Below are positions 10,167-21,573 of a stretch of 64,000 nucleotides of DNA, in pieces. The stretch's first letter is position 1; the number at the start of each line of letters is the position of its first letter. Made by a program: the position numbers and the translations under genes. Source of the stretch: Lycium barbarum (taxonomy: Eukaryota; Streptophyta; Magnoliopsida; Solanales; Solanaceae); assembly GCF_019175385.1 (NCBI RefSeq), contig NC_083337.1:46352938-46416937 (forward strand). The letters are read 5' to 3'. The notes below the pieces were generated by a model that had not been told where the DNA came from, did not search any database, and saw only the letters and a list, made by a program, of their open reading frames with translations.

Positions 10167-12182
10167 CTATGTGGAGGAAACCGCCATCCCGGCGATCAAG
10201 CAACAACACTCTAAATCTAGACTTGTAACCAAGCCCAGAACAACCTGAATGGATAACATCTTCACAACTGGAGAAAAGATTTCATCAAAATCAACTCCCT
10301 TCTTCTGATTAAAGCCCTTGACAACCAATCTAGTCTTGTACCGTGGAACTGAGTTACCATCATCATGTTTCACCCTAAAAACCCACCTGTTTTTCAAAGA
10401 TTTTCTGTCTCTAAGAAGCTTAACCCAATCAAATGTATTATTATCATGCAAGGATTTCATCTCATCTTGCATAGCATCAAACCACCTTTCGTTTTCTTCA
10501 CTATCCGTGGCCTCATCAAAACTTTCAGGTTCTCCCCCATGAGTCAAAAGTACAAACTCATTGGGAGAATAACGAGATGAAGGTACTTTCTCTCTAATAG
10601 ATCTTCTGAGAGAACTCTCTGGAACATCAATAGCAACTGGTTGTTGGCCAACCACATGATCTTCCACTGGAGCATCAACAACATCATGCTGGTCATTCTG
10701 AACATGATCACTATCTTCATCATCAACTTGATCTTCATTATTTTGAAGATTTTCTTCAGGTGCAATAGTCACAGGAACTGGGTCAACATCAACTAAGCTC
10801 TTATGGCTCGGGGAATCAACCTTCTCAGCTTTGTCAGAATCTTCAATTGTCTGGTCATCAAAGAACATGACATCACGACTTCTAACAAGTTTCTTCTCAA
10901 CTGGATCATAGAAACAATAGCCAAATTCGTCTTGACCATAACCAATGAAGATACATTGCCTAGTTTTAACTTCCAGCTTTGACCTCTCATCCTTAGGAAC
11001 ATGCACAAAGGCCTTACACCCGAAGACTCTCAGATGAGCATAAGAGACATCCTTACCAAACCAAACTCTGTCATGGACATCACCATCCAAAGCAATAGTA
11101 GGAGATAAATTGATAACATAAGCAGCAGTATTAAGTGTTTCTGCCCAAAATGAATCTGGCAGCTTAGCATCTGAAAGCAAACATCTAACCCTCTCAACTA
11201 GAGTTCTATTCATCCTCTCTGCTAGACCATTTAACTAAGGAGTCTTTGGAGGAGTTTTCTGATGGCGAATACCCTGCTGTCTATAATAATTATCAAAGGG
11301 ACCAATGTATTCACCACCATTGTCTGAGCGGATGCATTTTAGTTTCTTACCTGTCTGTCTCTCAACCAAGGCCTGAAAAGTCTTGAAGACATCAAGTACT
11401 TGATCCTTGGACTTCAAAGGAAATACCCAGAGTTTGCGAGAATGATCATCAATAAAAGTCACAAAGTAAAGTGCACCACCACGAGAGCTTACTTTAAAAG
11501 GACCACACAAATCAGAATGTACCAACTCCAGCAAATCCAGCTTTCTTGAAGGTGAGTGACTCTGAAAATAAACTCTTTTCTGTTTCCCGGCTAAGCAATG
11601 AACACATCTCTTTAACTTTGCTTATTTCACTCCAGAAAGCAAATGTTTCTTAGACAAATTATCAATCCCCTTCTCACTCATATGACTCAGCCTTCTATGC
11701 CATAATTCTGATGAAGTATCATTCTCCACCAAATTTACTGAGTCACCACAAATGGAGCCCTGAAATAAGTACAAGTCAGTCATCTTGTAACCTTGAGCCA
11801 TAACGATTGAACCTTTAAGAAGCTTCCACTGGCCACCACCAATGGTTTGATCATAACCATCATCATCAAGCTTTCCTACAGAAATTAAATTCAGCCGAAC
11901 ATCTGGAGCATGCTTGACATTGTTAAGAACCAACCTCGAACCGTTCTTACTTTTCAAGCAAACTGTGCCAATACTAAGTACCTCAACCTCACTATCATTG
12001 CCCATTCGTAAATTTTCAAAATTACCCGGAGTATAAAGAAAATAATTCCTTCTTTGGCGTGACATGATAAGTGGCACCTGAATCCACAAACCAGGTAGAC
12101 TCATCACAAACAAGATTGATATCATTTTTACCACAAGCAACAAGAAGATCATTTTCAGCAACAACAGCAACACGATTTTCAT
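10167..12182 (-). pseudogene. pol: Copia Pol: GAG-pre-integrase, integrase, N-terminal RT only
   Basis: One continuous frame broken by TAA at 11622-11624 and TAG at 11235-11237. It shows the GAG-pre-integrase segment (ELWHRRLSHMSEKG), the HHCC-like CVHC, the integrase catalytic patches (HSDLCGP, RSDNGGEY, NGLAERMNR), the conserved VFGCKAF region, an acidic linker, and the RT start (RWVFRVKHD ... FSPVVK). Homology stops after VTSLDLE at about 10205, where the sequence jumps to the 3' untranslated region. The catalytic YVDD and RNase H are absent, so the element cannot reverse transcribe by itself. Confidence 0.88.
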
Positions 12183-12957
12183 TATCGCCTTCTTTCTTTT
12201 GCCTTTTCTGGTATCTCTTAAACTTGTAGCAATGTTTCTTGATGTGCCCTTTCAAGTGACAATAGTCACATGTAAGATTCTTGTACCTGAAGGATCTTGA
12301 CTTGCTTCTACTTTTGCCTCTGTCATTCTGACTTCTGAAGTTACTTCTTCCCCTGTCTTCAGTAACCAAAACATCGGAGTGTGAAGTTGAAGAAGACGAA
12401 GCTTGAGATCTTCTTCTCATCTCTTCATTCAAAACACCACTCTTAGCATATTCCATAGTTACACCATCACTGGGAGCAGAATTTGTCAAAGAAACTCGAA
12501 GAGTTTCCCAAGAGTCTGGCAGAGTATTAAGAAGCCAAAGTCCTTGTATTTCTTCATCAAACTTGACACCCATTCCAGACAACTGATCAAGGACACCCTG
12601 AAAATCATTGATATGATCAGAAATAGGGCTGCCCTCTTTGTATCTAATATTCATCAATTGTTTCAGTAGGAACAACTTATTATTGCCAGTTTTCGAAGCA
12701 TAAAGTGTCTCGAGCTTTTCCCACAAGCTTTTAGCATTTGTCTCATTCACATTATGATTTCGAACATTATCTTCAACCCATTGCCTGATATAGCCACAAA
12801 TCTGTAAGTGCTCAAATTCTCAATCCTCATCTTCAATAGACTCGGGTTTCTTAGAAGTAAACACAGGTAAATGTAATTTCTTGACAAATAGAAGATCTTT
12901 CATCTTGCTTTTCCAAATATGGTAATTACTGTCATTTAAACAAACCATCTTGCTCAT
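12022..12957 (-). pseudogene. gag: Copia Gag with CCHC knuckle plus protease start
   Basis: The frame opens with an ATG at 12957 and shows the copia Gag N-terminus (MSKMVCLNDSNYHIW), meets a TGA at 12820-12822 where the family has a Trp, then continues open from 12750. The gag core (LWEKLETLY ... LPDSWETLR) is followed by an Arg/Ser-rich stretch and a zinc knuckle CDYCHLKGHIKKHC of CX2CX4HX4C form. The protease motif VDSGATYHV follows. A one-base loss near 12030 shifts the frame into pol. Apart from the stop and the shift the protein is well preserved. Confidence 0.85.
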
Positions 12958-13010
12958 ATTTGCTTCCATCATTCAAATAGACAATTGACACAACCAAATA
13001 CAACCACAAG

Positions 13011-13021
13011 CTCTGATACCA
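13011..13021 (-). other. Primer binding site, initiator tRNA-Met type
   Basis: TGGTATCAGAG on the minus strand, three bases inside the 5' LTR. Confidence 0.85.
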
Positions 13022-13024
13022 CTT

Positions 13025-13773
13025 TGTTGGAAAGAAACAAGCAATAATCAAATTGCACGACGAGGTAACAACGGAAGAAATACCCAAGTCGAAACTTCCC
13101 ACACTATTTGAACTAAGAGAAGACAATAACACTAGCACAAATGAAAATCTGGGCAGCAGCTATACCAACAATAAAATAGCAAAGCAAGAAAAAATAAATC
13201 GTATGGAAGAGACACCAAATTTACGTGATAAAACCCCTTCAAGGTGAAGAGGAAACATCCACGGGACCTCTGGCCCACAAAAACTCCACTATAAACAACA
13301 AGAGTTACAACAATGTTCTCCAAAATGGCTACAACAACAAAGCCAAGCACGGAGCAACAATACATAAAATATAGCACCAAAACTAGCGAAGAAAGGAGAG
13401 AAATCACCCAAAAAATGAGCTACTGTTCGTACTCGAAAACTGCAGCTACCAACCACAAAATACGATCTCCACCGTTGCAATCGAAGAACCAGATGTTGAG
13501 AACCTCCCGTTCAAATTTCAGCATGATCCAACGGTTAACGAATAGGAAATTGCAATTTAAAGCGGACTGCTGTAGCAGAAAATTTCTGGACGAAAATCTG
13601 CTTTCTCTCTCACGTTTTTCTCTCTGCTATGAATTCACTCTTGTGTTGTCAAAATAAGGCCTAAATTGATCCTATATATAGAGGAAATTTTGGGCAAAAT
13701 TTTCCAGGTTCAAATTGGATTGAGTTTTATTAATCCAATTCCACATAGGATGGGAAAGCCCAAAAACCTAACA
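13025..13773 (-). repeat. 5' LTR of Tork-like element (749 bp)
   Basis: Begins TGTTGGAAAG and ends CTAACA on the plus strand. It is followed inward, after a short AAG spacer, by the primer site. Its outer edge touches the BBE-like pseudogene frame at 13774. Confidence 0.88.
13672..13681 (-). promoter_or_regulatory. TATA box in Tork-like 5' LTR
   Basis: CTATATATAG, present at the same place in the other LTR (10049-10058). It is placed to drive minus-strand transcription of the element. Confidence 0.5.
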
Positions 13774-14497
13774 GTAACAACAAACAAACAGTTGTAGCTT
13801 CATTCAAATCCATATTCTTCGGTAGAATCAATCGATTACTTTCCATCATGCAAGAAAATTTCTCTGAATTAGGGTTGAAAAGAGAAGATTGCATTGAAAT
13901 GAGTTGGATAGAGTCTACATTATACTTTGTAGGATTCCCAAGAGGTGAATCTATTGATGTCTTGCTAAGCAAGGTTCAACTCCCGACACGTTACTTCAAG
14001 GCAAAATCAGACTATGTATATCAGCCAATCCCAGAGGGAAGTCTTGAAGGAATCTGGAGATTGTTCTTTGAAGATGAAGCTGAATCAGCACAAGTGATAT
14101 TGAATCCATATGGTGGGGGGATGGATGAGATTGCATCATATTCTATTCCTTTCCCTCATAGAGCTGGGAATTTATACGAAATCCAACATTTAGTCTATTG
14201 GGATGAGGAAGGAGAAGAAGTAGCTGAAAGGCATATAAGGTGGATAAAAAGGCTTTATTCCTACATGACTCCTTTTGTTTCTATGTTTCCAAGAGCTGCT
14301 TATATCAACTATAGGGATCTTGATATTGGTGTGAATAACATCAAGGAATATACAAGCTATGTGCAAGCTAAGGTTTGGGGGATTAAGTATTTAAAACTAA
14401 TTTCGATAGATTGGTTCATGTGAAGACTAAGGTGGATCCTTCAAACTTCTTTAGGAATGAACAAAGCATTCCTTCACTTTGTGAAAAACAAAGGTGA
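13774..14497 (+). pseudogene. BBE-like FAD-linked oxidase, C-terminal fragment
   Basis: Only host-gene sequence I recognise here. The frame is open from the LTR edge and reads as the C-terminal ~240 residues of a berberine-bridge-enzyme-like oxidase: substrate-domain segment with ELGL..DC.EMSWIES, then GGGMDEI, IPFPHRAGNLYEIQ, a YMTPFVS...PRAAYINYRDLD block and the terminal [14 protein letters not shown]. These are family hallmarks. The family is about 530 residues, so the FAD-binding half is missing; the copia LTR takes its place. A one-base deletion at about 14393-14398 shifts the frame in the last 30 codons; the family-like end follows in the new frame with TGA at 14495-14497. Functional members are secreted flavin oxidases of specialised metabolism or cell-wall oligosaccharides. 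Confidence 0.88.
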
Positions 14498-14874
14498 AAG
14501 GAGTTCTGGCGGAAAGAGGCATCATTATACAAAAATTAATAAGAAAGAATTTATTATTTAATTTTTAAGCACATATTTACTCTTTTTTAAATGTATAATA
14601 AAGGATCATGCATGAGATCATGCCACCTTATATGACTTGTGTAGTGATTTTTGTATGTAATTTTCTTGTTCTTTCAAATTATTGTATTATTGATTGATAA
14701 CAAAGGTTATTTTAATTATTTTGATTGTTTTATTCATTATAAAATGATTTTGTTTTTCCTCAATATTAAATTATTAGAAATTTATTGAAAAATGACTGCG
14801 AGTTCTCGATTTCTTTTACTATAACATTGATTCCATTTGTTTTAAAATTTCGGGAGAAGTCTTTAAGATGTTTG
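14498..14874. other. AT-rich spacer, nothing recognised
   Basis: Presumed 3' flank of the BBE-like pseudogene. It may include its former polyadenylation region, but no signal can be singled out. Confidence 0.5.
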
Positions 14875-15117
14875 GTGGTTAAATTACATGCTATACTTAA
14901 AGCTGTTATTAGTGATAAGGATGCTAAGTTTTTAAGTCACTTTTGGAGGGTTCTATGGTGAAAGTTGGGAACTAAACTGCTATTTTCTACATCTTGTCAC
15001 CCGCAAACTGATAGGCAAACAGAAGTAGTTAATAGGACTTTAAGGAATATGTTGAGGGCTGTTTTTAAAGGAAAATTAACGTTTTGGAAAGAACATTTGG
15101 CCATGGTAGAGTTTGTC
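14875..15117 (+). pseudogene. Ty3/gypsy integrase fragment (chromovirus type)
   Basis: The frame starting VVKLHAILKAVISDKDAKFL contains the integrase core around the second catalytic Asp (ISDKDAKFLSHFW) and the region of the catalytic Glu ([16 protein letters not shown]). One TAG falls within it. About 80 codons only, without neighbouring RT or LTR, so it is an isolated relic of a third gypsy-type element. Confidence 0.8.
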
Positions 15118-15476
15118 TTGCTCTTGACGAGGGTATAATTGGATGACCAAAATTAAAGGAAATATGTTAATTTGATAAGGTGTAGTGACTTACTAAAATT
15201 AACTATCATCTTTTATAGTAGCTTACCTAAGATATATTTATACGAAGTCCACTGAAAATGTTCTAGCCTTAATCAAGTACCTACTCTAAATACTTTTCTT
15301 TTGTTAAGGTCATTTTATGGATTTTACTGTTAAAATATCGTGAATTATGAATTGGTCTCTGAATTGGGTGATTTCTTAAAATATCTATAGCTATGATCAC
15401 AAATCTCTATCAAGAATATTATTTCCTTATTTATTTTAGAAATTAAATTATATAAATTGACAGTATATTAATCAGA
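15118..15476. other. AT-rich spacer, nothing recognised
   Basis: No coding frame or repeat detected between the integrase scrap and the LINE remnant. Confidence 0.5.
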
Positions 15477-16076
15477 TTACCCTTCCTTGAAGACTATGCA
15501 ACGTTAATGTCAAAAGCATGGGAATTAAGAGTAAGGAACATACACTATCCACTAAGATTCTTGAAGTGGGATCCATGGTACAACACGGATGAGGAGACTA
15601 CATCAATAGTTATTGCAAGGATTTCTTTCCCTGGATTGCCAATTAATTTGTTTGACAAGGAATCCATGTTTTCCTTAGCGAATGCAGTGAGGAAGCCACT
15701 AGTGATAGACAAGGCCACTAATAATCAAACAATACCTAATTTTGCTAAAGTAAAAGTGCAAGTTGATCTTCTTAAAGATCTTCCAATGAGAGTACAGATA
15801 AATTATTTAGATGAGGAAACTGGGACAATCAGGTCAAAGTGGCAATTTATACAATATGATAATTTGCCAAAATGTTGTACTCATTATAAACTGCAAGCAC
15901 ACGACATGCTAGGATGTTGGGTTTTACACCCTGAGCACAGACCAGAGAAAGAAGAGCAAAAGGAAGATAAAAAAGAAGAGAATAATGGAAAACATAAAAT
16001 GGAGGATAAAGACATCACCAGGGGAACATACATGAAAACGCCAAAGCAAAGAAGTGGGAAGAGGTGCAAGCCATAA
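15477..16076 (+). pseudogene. LINE (L1-type) ORF1: DUF4283-like and zinc-knuckle protein
   Basis: Open frame of about 200 codons (first ATG 15507, homology-like sequence extends upstream of it). It carries the plant LINE/DUF4283 pattern: WDPWYN..EETTS...ARISFPGLP, then KPLVIDKAT, and VQVDLLKDLP. A CCHC-type knuckle follows (KCCTHYKLQAHDMLGC) in which the second Cys is Tyr, so zinc binding is doubtful. A Lys/Glu-rich tail ends it. ORF1 proteins of this type bind the LINE RNA. The N-terminal part is absent. Confidence 0.75.
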
Positions 16077-16235
16077 AACAGGTCCCAGATAAGAGACAAA
16101 AACATGGGCAGAGATATGGGAAACCAAACAATCAAGCATAAAATATTTTGCAAAATAAGAAAGGGAACAACAAACATGATGCTACACCACAGGAGAATAC
16201 AAGCTCAAAAAATGTTAATAAAAACAAAGAGAGGA

Positions 16236-17575
16236 ACATATATATGGAAGAAAATGCTGCAATGTAGGGATGAGATAAAAACACAAATTTGGTGGCAAAC
16301 TAAGCAAGGAAATTCTTACTTTTGGCTAGACAATTGGACAGGACTAGGAGTACTTTACAAATTGATTCCAGCAGTTTTCAAAATGGTCAACACTGTGGTA
16401 TTAATAAATGAAGCGGTGGCTGATGGAAAATGGAAAGAAGATAGAGTAAAGGAACTGTTACCAGAAACCTTAGCAGATCATATTATCCAGAAATTGCATC
16501 CACCTAGGCATGAAAAGGAGCTAGACAAATCCTTCTAGAAATCAACATGTAGAGATAAGTTCACACTTGGGTCAGCTTTTAACTTGATCAAACAAAGGTT
16601 GGAACCTAATATACTGTACAAGAAGATGTGGGTAAAGTGATTACCTATAAAAATTTCATTCTTCTTATGGAGATTATGGGAAGCAAAGGTTCCATTGGAT
16701 GATTTGGTAAAGAGATGGGAAATGCAGTTCCTTTCCAGGTGTTATTGTTGTGATGAACAAAAAAATTAAACCATATCCCATGTGTTTCTACATTCACCAG
16801 TAGCTCAATACACCTGGAAGTGCTTTTGCAGATCTATGGACATTAATATTCAAAACCTATAGTTAAATCAGATTTTTAACTTATGGTGGGATGCTCAAGT
16901 GAATAATCATATGAAGTATATTTAGAGTGTTCCAGCCATCATAGTGTGGGAAATATGGAAAAGAAGAAATGCCATTAGACATGGAGATAAAATGTACCGG
17001 GTGAAATTGATATATCAAATCATGCATAACATTATTATGTTCATGAAGGTGAGAAGAGGCAATTTCAAACATGCAACTTATAATTGGAATACATTAGTAC
17101 AAACTCTGCAAGCATATGCCCCACGAACAAAGGTGATTAAAGTGTGTTGGAAGCCACGTGATACTGGTTGGGTAAAGTGCAAAACTGATGGGTCTTTTAG
17201 AGGTAATCCTGGAAGAAGATCATAGGGATTTTGTGAAAGAAATGAGGCAGGAGACTTGATAGCTGTTAGGGATAAAGAGATAGAGGATCCTAATTGTAAT
17301 AACACTCAGGTAGAAACTATGGCCATAGTACAAGTTATGAGGTACATGGAGGAGATTTAATATTAGCAGTTTGTAATTGAGACATATTCCCGTCTACTAA
17401 AGAATATCATTCTCAAAGTTTGGGAAGTCCCTTGGCAGATATTTGAAATAGTGGAGGAAATCTAGAGGCTAATGATTCATGAAGCAGTTAGGATGATGTA
17501 TATAATGAGAGGGGGGAATATGATGGCAGATCACCTAGCTAATTTTGATTTAGATCATGGAGAACTGGCTTCATA
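16236..17575 (+). pseudogene. LINE ORF2 remnant: zinc-binding RT C-terminus and RNase H
   Basis: The endonuclease and the RT core are missing; homology picks up at about 16236. The first part (QGNSYFWLDNWTG ... ISFFLWRLWEAKVP) is the plant zf-RVT region found after the RT domain in non-LTR elements. A linker with WEIWKRRNAIRH leads to an RNase H fold starting GWVKCKTDGSFRGNPG, ending with RGGNMMADHLANFDLDHG at about 17520-17565. Several TAG/TAA/TGA stops interrupt it. ORF1 and this part lie about 160 bp apart, so a deletion removed roughly 3 kb of the element. Confidence 0.78.
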
Positions 17576-18149
17576 ATCTTTCCAGTAGATTGAAACGCAA
17601 GTGAGGAGATTGATTAATAATGATAAGTTACAACTACCATACTTGAGAATCAAAAATTTCAAGAGATGAAAGGACTTTTCATATTCTCCATGGTCAAATC
17701 CGGTCATGGGCAGAGAACATGGAGAATCATTATTATCTAACACTAGTTACTTGTTTTGCAGGTATTATATACATATGCACAAAAAGCAAGCAGAAGTACT
17801 TCATGGATGAGTCACAGAACATGAAGGCCATGACAAATTTTTCTGACTTACTCCTATGTGGCCTCAAATTAGGGAGCATCAATTGTCAGAAAAGGAACAT
17901 ACTCAACATAGAAATCAGAGCATTATCAGCAACATTGAAGGGAAACAACAAACACATTTCAATGGAAATCACATATACTGCAGCGACAGGCATAAACAAT
18001 GGATATTGAGGAGAATACATGTTTGTGGGATTATACTGAATTGATGGGAGATTGAGCGATGCGTGGTACTAACACTATCATGTTCTCATTTCGTAGATCG
18101 AAACCCTATTGTTTCAGTATCAACTCAAAATATGTGATTGAACTGTTGC
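17576..18149. other. Probable LINE 3' tail and unassigned DNA
   Basis: Noncoding sequence after RNase H with no clear poly(A) and no target duplication, so the 3' end cannot be placed. Confidence 0.4.
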
Positions 18150-18859
18150 TCCAAAACGCACACGCAAGTATACGCGGTCGTACAAATAATATAGGATTGA
18201 AGTCCAAATATCGTATCCATAGGGACTTATGATTAACGTCAAATAATTTATACTAATTCTAATTATCTAAACAAGAAATAAAATACAAAGTTACATTTAT
18301 AAACTAACTAAAAATAAAAGAAAACAGACTAATGAACTTCAGCCAAGAAAGTGTGGAGTTTTATCAGAGAAAAGAAAGATTTAGGGCTATGACCACTAAC
18401 AATCCAGTTGAGTCTTCTAATCATTCTACCTATTTATTTCCTGGGTTACTAGTTGATGGGTTGATAATTACTTTATGAGTATCTGTTGAATTGCCCACAA
18501 GTCTATTCAAGTTACTCTAACGTCTATATATCTATGATCCTCAGAAAATAACAAGAACACATTTAAATCTTTGTATTCAATTAAGCGAGGCTAAAGGGTA
18601 AATCTCTATCCTCATTAGTGAAACGATTACCCTAAGGGGATCACGAATAAGCTCTATTTATTCTTATTACGCATGAAAATTCTCTTTCTCAAGTTCAATT
18701 CAAACGCCACAAATAGTGTTCAACTGCTGGCAAGATAATCAAACAATTAAGAACAAGAATAAATAAATAACTCAGAAATGGAAAATCAATAGATATAAAT
18801 GATAATCAAACAATTAATACCAAGAATAAATAAATAACCCAAAAATGGAAAATCAATAG
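18150..18859 (-). repeat. LTR-like noncoding DNA of a gypsy-type element, left part
   Basis: Contains GCAAGTATACGCGGTCGT, TAATATAGGATT and TATCGTATCCATAGGGAC, a motif set common in noncoding LTRs of plant Athila/Tat-related elements; the same kind of sequence occurs in the LTR at about 47650. The SIRE-type element inserted at 18860, and the right part resumes at 30527. Family and orientation are inferred. Confidence 0.45.
18734..18859. repeat. 67-bp tandem repeat at the SIRE insertion site
   Basis: The unit starting GATAATCAAACAATTAA at 18734 recurs at 18801. A third unit begins at about 30525 on the other side of the SIRE element, so the insertion landed within this small array. Confidence 0.75.
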
Positions 18860-19733
18860 TGATAGTTCTAAGTGCATTCGTGTTTTGATGATTGTCAAAC
18901 TGTTTTAGAACCAGATACAGACCTAGTCTGTAATCTGTTCTCTGTGCACCTTGCACTGTCGGCAGAAACAGCTGTAAAGCCAAGCCACTTGCCGCACACA
19001 AGTACAGCTATGAGTTGGCCCATGCTTTAGGTCAAAGTGAATGAGTGGTCTCTATCCATCCCACATGCTCCCACTATATATACAACATGATGGAAACATA
19101 TTGAGTAGACTTGAAAACCTAATCTAAATTGTGCAAAGCTGCTAACACAAGTTCTCAAGATCTCTCAAGAACAAAGTCACCTACTGGGTGAAGAACCTAA
19201 TCCGAACGCATGTTTTAGTTTAAGTTCTTTATATTATTGTGAGTCTTTGTTCGTTTGTGCTTAAATTGCATACCTACTCTTTTGTGTTAAGACATTGGTT
19301 GTAGGTGTTTCTAAAAAGTCTCAAAGTGTACTTAATGGAAGTGTATTTCCGTAAGCTTTTGAGTGGTACAATAGGCTAGAGTTAGTCTAGGTGTATTTGT
19401 GGTCCTTGGCTAGGGTTAGTCAAGGGGAGTTGCTTCCAATCAGAGTATTGCACGTGTGGAGGGACTACAGGTTTATTTCCTAGGTTGTAAAAGCGTTATT
19501 GTAAGGGTGAGGGATTATGGGAGTTAGTTCCTAGCTTACGATAGAGTTGTAACATAAAGTTGCTCGGTTTAGTAGAGTTGAAATCCAACTGGGGTAGGTT
19601 GTGATTTTTAACCCCTTGAGCGAGGAGTTTTCCATGATAAAATCGTGCCTTCTTTACTTACTGTATTGTATCAGGGAACTGGTATACGACCGAGTCCCTC
19701 ACATATTGTTTGGTGGACGCACAACCTCTAACA
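18860..19733 (+). repeat. 5' LTR of SIRE-type element (874 bp)
   Basis: Matches 29652-30521 at roughly 93% over the stretch compared. A TATA box lies at 19075-19082. Confidence 0.9.
19075..19082 (+). promoter_or_regulatory. TATA box in SIRE 5' LTR
   Basis: TATATATA about 215 bp into the LTR, conserved in the 3' LTR at 29867-29874. Start of transcription would be expected about 30 bp downstream. Confidence 0.5.
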
Positions 19734-19789
19734 AGTGGTGCCAAAATAGGTGCTTTCTAAAAGGTTAACACCTAGAAAAAATCTGTAAA

Positions 19790-21163
19790 ATGGCAGCCCC
19801 ACCCAATATGGAAGAAGGACAGTCTTTCACTAGGCCACCTAGATTTAATGGGAAATACTATGGGTGATGGAAGACTAGAATGCACGACTTCATCATCGCT
19901 GAAGACTCAGAGCTATGGGATGTCATCTGTGATGGCCCCTATATTCTAGTACACACAAGTGAAGATGGTGTAAAAACCACTGCCAAAACAAAGAAAGAAT
20001 ACAATGATACTGACAGGAAGGCGGTGGAGAAAAGTTATAAAGCTAAGAAGATCCTTGTGTGTGGAATAGGACCTAATGAATACAATCGAGTCTCAGTGTG
20101 CTCTACTGCTAAAGAGATCTGGGAAGCTCTTCAAACCGCCCATGAAGGAACAACACAGGTGAAGAACTCCAAAATCAACACGCTCACCACAAAGTATGAA
20201 ATGTTCAAAATAAAGGAGGGAGAAGCTATTCATGATATGCACCCCAGAATCACCTCTATTTTAAATGAGCTTCATTCTCTGGGAGAAGTCATCGCAACCA
20301 CCAAACTTGTAAGAATGTTTCTTGGTGTGTTACCTGATTCCTGGGATAGCAAGGGAAATGCCATCTCCGAAGCCAAAGATCACGGAACGTTGACCGTCGA
20401 TGAACTCATCGAGAACCTTAAGACTCATGAAATGAAGATGATCATGAAGAAAGTAGAAAAGAATGAAGTGAAGAAGGAGAAGAGCCTAGTCCTCAAAGCT
20501 GCAAGAGGAGACTGAAGTGATGACGAGTCAGAAATGGCCTATCTCACGAAGAAATTTCACAAAATGATCAAGAGAAGTGGGGGATTTCCCAAAACAGGAG
20601 GCTCCAGTAGAAACTTCACGGGAAATGACTACTACTGCCATATATGTGGGAAACCGGATCATTTCATGAAAGACTGTCCCCAAAACAAGCAGGACAGTTA
20701 TGTCGGGACTGTAAGGAGGAACCAGGTCCCCAACAGGAGTTTTAGAAGGATAGAGGCCGCGGATGAGATTGTGAAGCAAGCACTTGCAGCCTGGGGATAT
20801 TTCTCAAATGAGTCTGAGGATGAAAACGACAAAGGGGAATTGTATGTGATGGAAATTGATGATGGAGCAACTGAGGATAAGTCATACCTTGCACTCACGG
20901 TTGAATCTGACACGGATGATGATGATGATAAGAACAAAGAGGTAAATTTCTTCGATATAAAGAAAAACCTGAGAGTTTACTCTCAAAGGAAACTTATATC
21001 ACTGTCAGGCGTGCAGATTAAAGGAACTAGAGAGAAAAGAACAGGTCCTCAAAAGAAAGGATCTCGAAGGAAGAAAAGGAACATGCTGCCCGAGTGGGCT
21101 ACAAATACCTTAATCCATCCTTTATACAACAACAACGGACCCAAGCTGGTTTGGGGTTCCTAA
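19790..21163 (+). pseudogene. gag: SIRE-type Gag with zinc knuckle, two in-frame TGA
   Basis: A single frame of about 457 codons starts at the ATG at 19790, shortly after the LTR and primer-site region. TGA at 19865-19867 replaces a Trp in the conserved YYGWW-type motif, and TGA at 20513-20515 falls before the SDDESEMAYL stretch; the frame is otherwise continuous. It holds the UBN2-type core (TAKEIWEALQ..HEGT..VK..K, LPDSWD), a Lys-rich segment, the knuckle CHICGKPDHFMKDC (CX2CX4HX4C), and an acidic C-terminal tail. The N-terminus MAAPPNMEEGQSF is typical of SIRE-like Gag. The protein would package RNA in cytoplasmic particles. Confidence 0.85.
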
Positions 21164-21288
21164 ATCCAACTATTGACATCGCCTAAATGGGCGGGAGAGA
21201 GAAGGAGCAGTCAACATATATTGATAAATTGTGACGTCTCCAAAATGCAAGATCAAAAGGTCTCCTTACAAAGCCCTTATAGCAGGAT

Positions 21289-21528
21289 ATGTGTTGTACA
21301 GAGATGAGTTTTATTTATGGTGCAGGAAGGGATTTCTCAATGGCTACAAAAGAAGTTAAGTACATCGCTAGCAAGTGTTTTTTGGCTATATTAACTCACG
21401 TTTGTACCATTACAAGTATACATACATGGGAGGATCAGGAGAACTTAAGCGCAAGCAATTCTACACAGTTCACAGTGGTTGCTGATACAGTCAAATTACC
21501 ATACAGAGAGTTGATCTCCGTATCTTAG
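21289..21528 (+). pseudogene. Possible RNase H scrap of SIRE pol
   Basis: The motif ATKEVKYIASKCFLAIL near 21340-21390 resembles the AEAEYIA helix of copia RNase H. Nothing else of integrase or RT is found between 21164 and 21570, so about 3.5 kb of pol is missing. Weak support. Confidence 0.4.
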
Positions 21529-21573
21529 GTCAGCAATCCTTTTACTACTCATAAATGTATTTGAACTGTAAAA

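Larger units (their letters stand above)
9394..13773 (-). mobile_element. Ty1/copia retrotransposon, Tork-like, internally deleted
   Basis: Two direct LTRs (9394-10150 and 13025-13773) flank a minus-strand gag-pol. Order from the right: 5' LTR, primer site, gag with zinc knuckle, protease, integrase, then only the start of RT, then a polypurine tract and the 3' LTR. Most of RT and all of RNase H are deleted at about 10205. The 5-bp flanks (TATAT on the left, GTAAC on the right) do not match, so one flank was probably changed by recombination or deletion. Lineage is inferred from Gag and integrase sequence. Confidence 0.88.

Noticed and set aside
13774..14497. Functional oxidase gene
   Set aside because: FAD-binding half absent, frameshift near the C-terminus, no promoter other than the neighbouring LTR.
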